DNA of 64,000 bases, from contig NZ_BCYP01000006.1 in the NCBI RefSeq assembly GCF_001598255.1, positions 248,001 through 312,000 of the forward strand, written 5' to 3'. The translations under genes were made by a program, and so were the position numbers. Position 1 is the stretch's first letter. Each line of letters starts with the position of its first letter. This document shows, piece by piece, positions 35,620-43,124 of the stretch. Source of the stretch: Mitsuaria chitosanitabida ATCC BAA-476 = NBRC 102408 (GTDB taxonomy: Bacteria; Pseudomonadota; Gammaproteobacteria; Burkholderiales; Burkholderiaceae_C). The notes under the pieces were generated by a model, which did not search any database, had not been told where the DNA came from, and saw only the letters and a program-made list of their open reading frames with translations.

Positions 35620-36864
35620 ATGACGCCTCGCTCTCCAGATCCCGGGACCTTGCAGTCCACCCGTCGATCCCGCATGGTCTTCGCGCTCGTGCTCGGCATC
35701 GCGGTGGTGGCGACCATCCTCCTGAGCGCCTGTGGTTCGGGCGACGACCCTCGCGCCGATCCCTCCACCGGCCGCGCGGCCGTGCTCGCCATCGTGCAGC
35801 GCGCGGCCAGCGAGGCGGTGGCCGGCGGTCTGGTCGGCGTCGCGGTCGACCACCTGGGCCCGGACCGCACCGATGCCGTCGTGGCCGGCGTGCGCCGCGC
35901 CGGCGCCGGTGACGCCATCCGCGCCACCGACTTCTTCCAGATCGGCTCGACGACCAAGGCGATGACCGCCGCGGTCGCGGCTCGGCTGGTCGAACGCGGC
36001 GTGATCGCGTGGACGACGACGCTGGCCGAGGCCTTGCCCGAACTGGCCGAGGGCATGCTGCCGGCCTACCGCGGCGTCACGCTGGAACAGCTGCTCGACC
36101 ACCGAGGCGGCGTGGCGGCCTTCACCGATCCGTCGGACGGGGAGCGCTTCTTCTCCGCCGTCGCCGACGCCGGCATCGCGACGCCCGACACCCCCGCCGC
36201 CCGCGCGCGGATCTTCGCCGCCTGGCTGCTCGCGCAGGAGCCGCCCAAGGGCGTCACGCCGGGCCGCGACTTCCTCTACTCCAATGCCGGCTACGCGCTG
36301 GTCGCGATGATGCTGGAGGCCCGCGCGGGGCAGCCCTTCATCGCGCTCTTCGAAGTGGAGCTCGCCAAGCCCCTGGGCCTGGCCGTCGCCTGGGTGCGGC
36401 AGGACGCGACGCTCACCGAGGCGCCGCTGGGCCACGACGGCGTGCGGGGCAAGATCGCGGCGATCGCGCCGCTGGACGTGGGCATGGCCGCCTGGCTGGC
36501 GGTGCTGGCGCCCAGCGGCGGCGGGCTGGCGCTGCCGCCGGAGAGCTATGCGAGCTGGGTGCGCTGGCACATGAAGGCGCTGCAGGGCCAGGCGACGCCG
36601 CTGCCGGGGGGCTACCTGCAACGGCTGCGCGGGTTGAAGGCGGGCGAGTACGCCCTGGGCTGGCAGGGCGACGACATCGAGGGCCGGGCGGTGCTGGCGC
36701 ACACCGGCGAGGACCGCGGCTACAGCAGCCTGGTGATCCTCGATCGCCAGGGCCGCAGCGCCTCCTTCGCCTTCACCAACACCGAGGCCCAGGGCGAGGA
36801 CTGGGTGATGGCGGCGCTGACTCAGCGGCTGGTCGACATGGAGCGCGCGCTGCAGCCGAAGTGA
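35620..36864 (+). CDS. Serine hydrolase lipoprotein, beta-lactamase/AmpC-type fold
   Basis: A 414-residue class C beta-lactamase-related hydrolase. The signal and lipobox (FALVLGIAVVATILLSAC) predict a lipoprotein. Catalytic elements are the SxxK motif in IGSTTKAMTAA, a YSN motif in FLYSNAGYALVA and a C-terminal HTGEDRGYSS in place of KTG. Members cleave small esters, peptides or D-amino-acid substrates; few are true lactamases. An ATG at 35620 is used; one at 35674 would start the hydrophobic segment directly. The 3' end overlaps the convergent LacI gene by 43 bases. Confidence 0.85.
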   Translation: MTPRSPDPGTLQSTRRSRMVFALVLGIAVVATILLSACGSGDDPRADPSTGRAAVLAIVQRAASEAVAGGLVGVAVDHLGPDRTDAVVAGVRRAGAGDAIRATDFFQIGSTTKAMTAAVAARLVERGVIAWTTTLAEALPELAEGMLPAYRGVTLEQLLDHRGGVAAFTDPSDGERFFSAVADAGIATPDTPAARARIFAAWLLAQEPPKGVTPGRDFLYSNAGYALVAMMLEARAGQPFIALFEVELAKPLGLAVAWVRQDATLTEAPLGHDGVRGKIAAIAPLDVGMAAWLAVLAPSGGGLALPPESYASWVRWHMKALQGQATPLPGGYLQRLRGLKAGEYALGWQGDDIEGRAVLAHTGEDRGYSSLVILDRQGRSASFAFTNTEAQGEDWVMAALTQRLVDMERALQPK

Positions 36865-37892
36865 GGCGCGGGCGGCCGCGTGGACTCGCGCACGACCAGC
36901 TCCGGCTCCGGCGCGTTCACGCGCGGCGCGCGGTGCTGCAGCAGATCGAGCAGCGCCAGCGCGGCGCGCCGACCGAGCTCGGCCACCGACAGGCTGACGG
37001 TGGTGCGGGGCGGGCTGGCGTGCGCGGTGGCCAGCAGGTCGTCGAAGCCGACGATGGACACTTCCTCCGGCACGCGCAGGCCGCGGCGATGCAGCACCTG
37101 CGCGGCGCCGGCGGCCATCTGGTCGTTGGCCGCGAAGATCGCGGAGAAGGCGACGCCGTCATCCAGCAAGGCCTCGGTGGCCGCCGCGCCGCCGGTCTCC
37201 AGGTAGTCGCCCGCGCGCATCAGCGCCGGATCGACGGCGACGCCGGCCTCGGCCAGCGCCGCGCGGTAGCCGCGTTCGCGCTCCTGCGCGTCGGGATGCC
37301 GCGGATCCCCGCCGATGAAGGCGATGCGGGCATGGCCCCGCTCCAGCAGATGACGCGTCGCGGCGCGCGCACCGTCGACATCGTTGGAATGCAGCGCGTG
37401 CAGCCCCGGGGCCTCCAGCCGCCGGCCGGTGACGACGACGGGCAGCTCTCGCGCGAGCTCGACCAGGAACTCGTCCTCCAGCATGCCCGTCAGCACGATG
37501 ACGCCGTCGACCCGGCGCGTGCGCATCGTGTGGATGCAGCGGGCCTCCTCCTCGGCGTTCCAGTGCCCGCTGGCGACGACCAGGCCGTAGCCGGCGGCGG
37601 ACAGCGTCTCCTCGATGCCGCGCAGCATCAGCGCGTAGAAGGGGCTCTCCAGATATTGCGCGACCAGCCCGACGCTGAAGCTGCGGCCGTCGGCCAGCGC
37701 GCGGGCGAGCGTGTTGGGCACGAAGCCCAGCGCCGCCACGGCCTCGCGCACGCGGGCCTGCTTCTCCGCGCTGACCACGGCGGTGCCGTTGAGCACGCGC
37801 GACACGGTGCTCGGCGACACGCCGCAGGCGGACGCCACCCTGCCGAGGGTGACATGGGAGGAGGTGGGCAGCAGCGGTTTGCTTCGCTTCAT
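36822..37892 (-). CDS. LacI-family transcriptional regulator
   Basis: A 356-residue repressor. The N-terminal helix-turn-helix and hinge (LGRVASACGVSPSTVSRVLNG, then NTLARAL) are followed by the periplasmic-binding-like effector domain (FSVGLVAQYLESPFYALM, IFAANDQMAAGAAQVL, VPEEVSIVGFDDL). The effector is probably a sugar or related metabolite but nothing fixes it. A 12-bp palindrome 22 bases upstream of the ATG fits the LacI-type operator core, so autorepression is likely. The divergent gene at 38030 may share this control. ATG 37892 is chosen because MKRSK directly precedes the DNA-binding region. Confidence 0.92.
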   Translation of the reverse strand: MKRSKPLLPTSSHVTLGRVASACGVSPSTVSRVLNGTAVVSAEKQARVREAVAALGFVPNTLARALADGRSFSVGLVAQYLESPFYALMLRGIEETLSAAGYGLVVASGHWNAEEEARCIHTMRTRRVDGVIVLTGMLEDEFLVELARELPVVVTGRRLEAPGLHALHSNDVDGARAATRHLLERGHARIAFIGGDPRHPDAQERERGYRAALAEAGVAVDPALMRAGDYLETGGAAATEALLDDGVAFSAIFAANDQMAAGAAQVLHRRGLRVPEEVSIVGFDDLLATAHASPPRTTVSLSVAELGRRAALALLDLLQHRAPRVNAPEPELVVRESTRPPAPHFGCSARSMSTSR

Positions 37893-37914
37893 GGGGCGGC
37901 TCGCGAGGTGATCT

Positions 37915-37926
37915 GAAAGCGCTTTC
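37915..37926. promoter_or_regulatory. LacI-type operator palindrome
   Basis: GAAAGCGCTTTC is a perfect 12-bp palindrome centred on the CG step typical of LacI/GalR-family operators. It lies 23-34 bases upstream of the LacI-family start codon and 104 bases before the divergent glycosyltransferase-like gene. Autoregulation is the simplest reading. Confidence 0.7.
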
Positions 37927-38029
37927 TTGAGTGGGCGTGACGTTAAGGCCGAACCGGGGATTCCGCAAGCGGCGGGCACGCGTGGGTATGGCGCTTGCCG
38001 CCCGGTGGATGTCGACCGAAAGGATTCCC

Positions 38030-38728
38030 ATGAACCGGCAGCGAGGTCCAGGCGCGCCGCATGTCGTCGAGTTGCTCGGCGCGTCCGAGGACGCGCCCGA
38101 CGCCGACGCGCGGGCCGCCGCGCGGCTCATGGAGCGCCTGGTCGGGCATCTGGGCCAGGGCGGCGCGCTGCGCTTCACCGTGCTGATGGCGGCGGAGGGC
38201 GCGATGGCGGACCGGCTGCGGTCGCTGGGGGTCGAGGTGGTCGTCGTGCCGATGCCGGAGGACCCGCCCTGGCACGCGATCCAGGTGCTGGTGGGCCTGA
38301 TCCGCAGCCGCGAGGTCGACGTGCTGCACGCGCACCTGCCGGCGGCGCATCGGCTGGCGGGGCTGGCCGGCCGCATCACCGGCGCGCCGGTGCTGTGCAC
38401 CGTGCAGGGGCCCCAGATCGACATGCCGGACCTGGAGGTCCACCGCATGATCGGCAGCCAGTTGAGCGTGGTCAGCGAGGCGAGCTATTTCCATGCGCTG
38501 GGGCTGGGCATCGACCCCGAGCGTCTGGGCTGCGACGCCTTCGACGCGGATGCCGACGAGCCGACGCAGGCCGCGAGCCTGCAGGCTGTCGGTCGGCGCC
38601 TGTACGGCCTGGCGGTGCAGGCGGCGGTGGCCCCGGTCGATCCCGTCGCGGACGCGGGCGGCGCGACACCGTCGCGGGGCCTGGCGCAGGCCCGCGCGCT
38701 GGTGCAACCGCTGCGACCGGCACGGTGA
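38030..38728 (+). CDS. Glycosyltransferase family 4-like N-terminal domain protein
   Basis: A 232-residue protein matching only the N-terminal acceptor half of a GT-B glycosyltransferase: MERLVGHLGQGGALRFTVL, VVVVPMPEDPPW, VDVLHAHLPAAHRLAG, GAPVLCTVQGPQID and LSVVSEASYFHAL. The C-terminal nucleotide-sugar-binding half, with its EX7E motif, is missing; the last ~50 residues are low-complexity Ala/Pro/Asp. It may be a truncated relic or a half-domain with its own role. A good ribosome binding site (GAAAGGA) precedes the ATG at 38030. It is divergent from the LacI regulator. Confidence 0.7.
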   Translation: MNRQRGPGAPHVVELLGASEDAPDADARAAARLMERLVGHLGQGGALRFTVLMAAEGAMADRLRSLGVEVVVVPMPEDPPWHAIQVLVGLIRSREVDVLHAHLPAAHRLAGLAGRITGAPVLCTVQGPQIDMPDLEVHRMIGSQLSVVSEASYFHALGLGIDPERLGCDAFDADADEPTQAASLQAVGRRLYGLAVQAAVAPVDPVADAGGATPSRGLAQARALVQPLRPAR

Positions 38729-38773
38729 TTGCCGAGCTTTCTTCACTCCCCCTCAACTTTCAGGAGAGATGTC

Positions 38774-39211
38774 ATGACTCCTCGTTCCAAGATCACCACC
38801 GTGGCGATGGCCATCGCGCTGGCGTCCGGCGCCGGCATCCTGTACGCGCAGAGCGGCGGGCAGGGCGGCAGCTCGGGCTCGGTGGGCGCGCGGGACCAGA
38901 CCAACGACCCGCTGTCCAACAACAACGACCAGATGAAGCAGCCGCCGGCCACGCAGACCGGCCAGCCGCCCGCGACCCAGGCCGCCGATCCGGTGACCGG
39001 TCAGCCGCCTCAGCCCCTGGATCAGCAGCAGGGCCAGACGGCGACCAGCAGCCAGAACAACGGCAACAACACGACGACCGAGCAGCGCCAGGATCCGAGC
39101 GTGCGGACGCAGGCGCCCGACAGTTCGATGAACAGCGATTCGACCAGCCGGAACAACAGCGCCAACAGCGGCAGCGACAGCACCTTGCCGGCGCGCGCGG
39201 ACCGGAACTGA
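38774..39211 (+). CDS. Exported, intrinsically disordered Gln/Asn/Ser-rich protein
   Basis: A 145-residue protein with a signal peptide (TTVAMAIALASGAGILYAQ) followed by a mature part composed almost wholly of Gly, Gln, Asn, Ser, Thr, Asp and Pro, with repeated PATQTGQPPATQ units and NSDSTSRNNSANSGSDS. No folded domain is expected. A GGAGA ribosome binding site precedes the ATG. Function is unknown; such proteins are often secreted matrix or periplasmic linker components. It follows the glycosyltransferase-like gene by 45 bases. Confidence 0.7.
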   Translation: MTPRSKITTVAMAIALASGAGILYAQSGGQGGSSGSVGARDQTNDPLSNNNDQMKQPPATQTGQPPATQAADPVTGQPPQPLDQQQGQTATSSQNNGNNTTTEQRQDPSVRTQAPDSSMNSDSTSRNNSANSGSDSTLPARADRN

Positions 39212-39353
39212 GGTCGCTTGCCCGGGCGATCGATCCCATCGATCGCACCGGGGCGCCCGGATCGACGGCGGGCCCTGACACGCGGGTCCGACCGCCCTGG
39301 CGGCGGCCTGGCGAGGGCGGTAGATTCGTGCATCCCAGCACGGAGCCACCGCC

Positions 39354-39914
39354 ATGCGCCCAGCCGCCGCTTTCTTTCTCCCGTCCTCCCTTCCCTCAGG
39401 AACCGCGGCGCGAATCGCCGCGGGCCGCTTGCGCGCGCCCATCCTGGTCGCGCTCGCGGCAGTGCTGACGGCCACCGGCGCGCGGGCCGCCGAACCCTCG
39501 CTCGATCAGCTCACCTGGCTGGCGGGGTGCTGGGCCTCGGAGAACGCGGAGGCGGGGTCGGTGGAGCACTGGCTCCCTCTGGCGGGCGGGACGATGCTCG
39601 GCGTGAGCCGGACGGTGAGGAACGGTCGCACGGTCGAGCACGAGTTCATGCAGATCCGGCGGGACGCCGAGGGCCGCGTCGTCTACATCGCGCTGCCCTC
39701 GCGGCAGACGGAGGCGAGCTTCACGGCGGTATCGGTCGGCGATCGCTCGGTGACCTTCGAGAACCCCGCGCACGACTTCCCGCAGCGCATCCTCTACAAG
39801 GCGGTCGGCGAAGACCGCCTGGCCGCGCGCATCGAAGGTCAGCGCAATGGCGCGACGCGCGGCATCGACTTCCCGATGCGGCGCGTGTCCTGCGACACGG
39901 CGCTCAGGCCCTGA
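39354..39914 (+). CDS. DUF6265-type exported protein
   Basis: A 186-residue protein with a long signal region (hydrophobic APILVALAAVLTATGARA, cleavage near residue 46) and a single beta-rich domain with the family pattern LTWLAGCWASEN, HWLPLAGGTMLGVSRT and HEFMQIRR, then FENPAHDFPQRILY. The family is widespread and uncharacterised; the fold resembles lipocalin-like THAP4/nitrobindin barrels, by pattern only. It stands alone between the disordered protein and a convergent exporter gene. Confidence 0.75.
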   Translation: MRPAAAFFLPSSLPSGTAARIAAGRLRAPILVALAAVLTATGARAAEPSLDQLTWLAGCWASENAEAGSVEHWLPLAGGTMLGVSRTVRNGRTVEHEFMQIRRDAEGRVVYIALPSRQTEASFTAVSVGDRSVTFENPAHDFPQRILYKAVGEDRLAARIEGQRNGATRGIDFPMRRVSCDTALRP

Positions 39915-39939
39915 GTCGGCCTGAAGTCCGCGCGGACGC

Positions 39940-40863
39940 TCATCCCTTGGCGCGCCGCGCCAGCCAGACGCCGACGGCGGCCAGCGCCATGCCGGCCATG
40001 GAGAGCCCCGTGAGGGTCTCGCCGAAGAGCGCCCAGGCGATCAGCGCGGTGGTCGGCGGCGTCAGGTAGAAGAGGCTGGCGACATTCACCGCGCTCCCGC
40101 GCCGGATCAGCACGTTGAGCAGGCTCACCGCGCCGATCGACAGCACCAGCACCAGCCACCCCAGCGCGAAGACGAAGTGACCGGTCCAGCGCACCTGCGT
40201 GGTCTCGGTCAGCAGCGCGAGCGCGGCGGTGACGAGCAGCGTCGGCACGAACTGGATGACGGCGCCGGTGCGCAGGTCGAAGGCCGGGCAGTACTTCTTC
40301 TGGTAAAGCGTGCCGGCGGTGATGCCGAGCAGCGCGATCACCGCGGGCGTCAGCATGGTCAGCACGGCCGCGCCGGAGACCGCGGCCGTCTTCTGCGCGA
40401 CGACCAGCGCCACCCCGACGAAGCCCAGCGCGAGGCCGGCCCATTGCGGGCGCGAGATGCGCTCGCCGAGGAAGGCGCGGGCGCCGAGCGCGGTCACCAG
40501 CGGCTGCAGGCCGACGACCAGCGCGGTGATGCCGGCGGGCAGCCCGCGCGCGATCGCGGTGAAGACGCCGCCCAGGTAGACGCCATGGACCAGCAGACCG
40601 GAGATCGCGATGTGGCCGGTCGCCGCGCGGCTGGCCGGCCAGGGCGCGCGGGCCAGCAGCACGACGGGCAGCATCAGCACGAGGACGATCGCGTAGCGCC
40701 AGGCCAGGAAGGTCAGCGGCTCCGCGTCCGGCAGGCCGAACTTGGCGCCGATGAAGCCGGTGCTCCAGACCGCGACGAAGAGCAGCGGCAGGAGCGGGCC
40801 GTCCGCGTGGGCGGTGGCGGGCGAGGACGGGGCGGCGGACGGCCTGGCGGACGACTGGGTCAT
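39940..40863 (-). CDS. EamA/DMT-family transporter
   Basis: A 307-residue inner-membrane protein with ten predicted helices arranged as two EamA halves. The first half includes FVAVWSTGFIGAKFGLPDAEPLTFLAWRY, with the family's Gly-rich entrance helix; the second half has WAGLALGFVGVALVV and ends AAVGVWLARRAKG. DMT exporters of this type carry metabolites such as amino acids or drugs outward; the substrate is not evident. The C-terminus overlaps nothing, and the gene lies 45 bases downstream of the MFS gene on the same strand. Confidence 0.9.
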   Translation of the reverse strand: MTQSSARPSAAPSSPATAHADGPLLPLLFVAVWSTGFIGAKFGLPDAEPLTFLAWRYAIVLVLMLPVVLLARAPWPASRAATGHIAISGLLVHGVYLGGVFTAIARGLPAGITALVVGLQPLVTALGARAFLGERISRPQWAGLALGFVGVALVVAQKTAAVSGAAVLTMLTPAVIALLGITAGTLYQKKYCPAFDLRTGAVIQFVPTLLVTAALALLTETTQVRWTGHFVFALGWLVLVLSIGAVSLLNVLIRRGSAVNVASLFYLTPPTTALIAWALFGETLTGLSMAGMALAAVGVWLARRAKG

Positions 40864-40908
40864 GGGCGCCGATGCTACCCAGGCCCGCGTCGCCGCGTGT
40901 CCCCGAGG

Positions 40909-42324
40909 TCACACGGCGTGCGATTCCTCGATCCGGCGCAGGGGCGTCGCCATCGCGCCGATCGCCACGATCACCAGCATCGCCGCGCCGCAGACGGTGA
41001 ACACCGTCGAGGTCGGCACGATCCGCAGCAGCCACCCCGCGCCGGCGGCGGACAGCGGCGCCAGGCCCATCACGATGCACAGCAGCACCGACATCGCCCG
41101 CCCCAGCATCCGCGGCGGCACGCGGCGCTGGATCCAGCTCATCACCGCCACCTGCACGAAGCCCGCCAGCATCCCGATGGGCGCGAGCAGCGCGATCGCC
41201 TCCCAGGTCCGCGTCGCGTGGCCCAGCGCGATGAAGACCGCTCCGGCCAGCGCATCGATGGTCAGCACCGTCGCGCCCAGCGTGCCCACGCGCCAATCCG
41301 GCTTCCAGCCCGCCAGCAGCAGGCCGGTGAGCACGCCCGCGCCGTGGCCCGCCATGAGCAACCCCAGCGTCGACGCGTCGCCGTGGAGCTGGCGCTCGGC
41401 CAGCAGCGGCAGGGCGACCTGCAAGGGGCCGCCGATCAGCAGGCTCACCGCGGCGACATACAGGCACAGCGTGCGCAGCAGGCGATCGCGCCACAGCGTG
41501 CCCAGTCCCTCGGCGATGGACGCGGCGATCGACGGCCGCGTCGACGCCGTCGAGGCGCTGGGCACCGCCAGCAGCGCGACCGGGATCAGCGCGCAGGCCG
41601 CCAGCGCGAAGCTGCAGGCGTCGAAGGCGAAGGCCCAACTCAGGCCCGTGGCATCGCGCAGGACGGTGGCGGCCGGCGCCGGAGACCCGGCGACCGTGTG
41701 GCCGTGCCACCCGTGCGCGATCAGCGCCGCGCCGGCCACCGGGCCGATCAGCATCGTCGCCTGGCGCATCGCCATCAGCAGCCCGTTGGCTGGCCGGATC
41801 AGGGCCGGGGGCAGGGCCCGCGGGAGCAGCGCGCTCGACGCGGGATGGGCGAAGGCGGTGGTCACGCCCAGGGTGACGGCGAAGACATGGATCAGCGCCG
41901 AGCTGGCGTGCCCCGTGGCGACCAGCAGGGCGAGCGCCCCCAGCAGCACGGCGCTGATCTGATGCGTCGTCAGCAGCACGCGACGCGGCGCATGACGATC
42001 GACGACCGCGCCGCCGACCAGCAGGAGCAGCGCGCGCGGCAGGCCCATCGCCGCCATCACCGTGCCCAGCGTCAGCGGATCGCCGCTGACCTGCAGCACC
42101 AGCCAGGGCAGGGCCACCAGCGTGAACTGGTCGCCCAGCATGGACACCAGGCTGGCCGCCGCGATCCAGCGGAAGTTGCGGTTCGAGAGCACCGCGGACG
42201 GCGTGCCGGCGGTCGGGGCGGAGGCGTCGATCGGAGCGGACGGGGCCGGGGGCGCGGAAGGTCCAGCGGGCGCGGCGGGCGCCGAGGTGGCGAAGGGGGA
42301 CCGGGGACCGAGGGGCGTGCTCAT
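40909..42324 (-). CDS. MFS transporter (enterobactin exporter-like)
   Basis: A 471-residue major facilitator protein. A disordered Ala/Pro N-terminus of ~45 residues leads into NFRWIAAASLVSMLGDQFTLVALPWLVLQ, then the cytoplasmic-loop motif GGAVVDRHAPRRVLL, with about 12 helices in all. The pattern resembles MFS_3/EntS-like exporters. Its ATG overlaps the stop of the MerR regulator (ATGA), so the regulator and transporter are translationally coupled, and a drug or metabolite sensed by the MerR protein is the likely export substrate. Confidence 0.9.
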   Translation of the reverse strand: MSTPLGPRSPFATSAPAAPAGPSAPPAPSAPIDASAPTAGTPSAVLSNRNFRWIAAASLVSMLGDQFTLVALPWLVLQVSGDPLTLGTVMAAMGLPRALLLLVGGAVVDRHAPRRVLLTTHQISAVLLGALALLVATGHASSALIHVFAVTLGVTTAFAHPASSALLPRALPPALIRPANGLLMAMRQATMLIGPVAGAALIAHGWHGHTVAGSPAPAATVLRDATGLSWAFAFDACSFALAACALIPVALLAVPSASTASTRPSIAASIAEGLGTLWRDRLLRTLCLYVAAVSLLIGGPLQVALPLLAERQLHGDASTLGLLMAGHGAGVLTGLLLAGWKPDWRVGTLGATVLTIDALAGAVFIALGHATRTWEAIALLAPIGMLAGFVQVAVMSWIQRRVPPRMLGRAMSVLLCIVMGLAPLSAAGAGWLLRIVPTSTVFTVCGAAMLVIVAIGAMATPLRRIEESHAV

Positions 42325-43055
42325 CGGGGGGCTCCTTGCTTCTCGGCCGCGAGGGCCGCGTCGATGAAACGGACCAGCGCGGCATCCAGGCCGCTCATCT
42401 GCTGGAAGCCCGCGTCCGCGTCGAGCATCCGGCGGCCCTTGCGGCGCAGGTCCTCGTCGACGGGGAGCAGGGTCTCCAGCGCCAGCCATTGCCGCGCGGC
42501 CTCCCGCATCGCCGGGGCCGTCGCCGCGAGGCCGTCCTGGAGCCCTTGCCGGAAGACACCCATCAGACGCGGGATCTCGGTCTTGAAGCGCGCCATGTCG
42601 GCGGCGGAGATGCCGTCCTGGACGGCGCGCAGGCGGTCGATCTCCTCGGCGGAGTAGTGCTGCTCGAGGATGCGCTGCGCGCTGATCAGCCGCAGCAGTT
42701 CGTCGGTGTCGAGGGCGCCGCCGTCGCGCGCGCGCCGGGCGGTGCGCTGCAGCGTGGTCAGCAGGCGCTGTTGCGCCGCGATCGTGGCCTCGACGGCGGC
42801 GATCTGGCGATCGAGCAGCTCGGCCAGCGGGACGATCGCGCCGGGCGCGAGCAGCGGCGCGATGTCCTTCAGCGCCAGCCCGATCTGGCGGTAGGCCAGG
42901 ATGCGGTGCAGGGTCCGGACGTCCTCGTCCCCGTAGAGGCGATAGCCGCCCTCGGTCCGGGTCGAGGGGACGAGCAGCCCGAGCTGCTCGTAGTGGTGGA
43001 GCGTGCGCACGGTCAGGCCGGTGCGCTGCGCCAGGTCGCCGATGGTGTAGTTCAT
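42321..43055 (-). CDS. MerR-family transcriptional regulator (TipA-like)
   Basis: A 244-residue regulator with the MerR winged helix (MNYTIGDLAQRTGLTVRTLHHYEQLGLL, SEGGYRLY-type wing) and dimerisation helix. No metal-binding cysteines are seen. The C-terminal ~125 residues form an all-helical domain resembling the TipAS drug-binding domain, so the ligand may be a cyclic peptide or drug. It is coupled to the MFS exporter. Its own promoter has the MerR hallmark, a long spacer occupied by a dyad, so it probably activates this operon by twisting promoter DNA. Confidence 0.92.
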   Translation of the reverse strand: MNYTIGDLAQRTGLTVRTLHHYEQLGLLVPSTRTEGGYRLYGDEDVRTLHRILAYRQIGLALKDIAPLLAPGAIVPLAELLDRQIAAVEATIAAQQRLLTTLQRTARRARDGGALDTDELLRLISAQRILEQHYSAEEIDRLRAVQDGISAADMARFKTEIPRLMGVFRQGLQDGLAATAPAMREAARQWLALETLLPVDEDLRRKGRRMLDADAGFQQMSGLDAALVRFIDAALAAEKQGAPR

Positions 43056-43082
43056 GACGGGCCGTGGGTGATGACGGCCCGG

Positions 43083-43113
43083 ATGATGAACCCTGACGTC
43101 ACGTCAGGGTCAA
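43083..43113 (-). promoter_or_regulatory. MerR-type promoter with 19-base spacer and dyad operator
   Basis: On the minus strand, TTGACC (43113-43108) and CATCAT (43088-43083) form -35 and -10 elements separated by 19 bases. The region holds an inverted repeat, ACCCTGACGT and its complement ACGTCAGGGT around one base (43090-43110), which fills the spacer. Long spacer plus dyad is diagnostic of MerR-activated promoters. It lies 28 bases upstream of the MerR gene. Confidence 0.82.
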
Positions 43114-43124
43114 GGGGGATCTCC

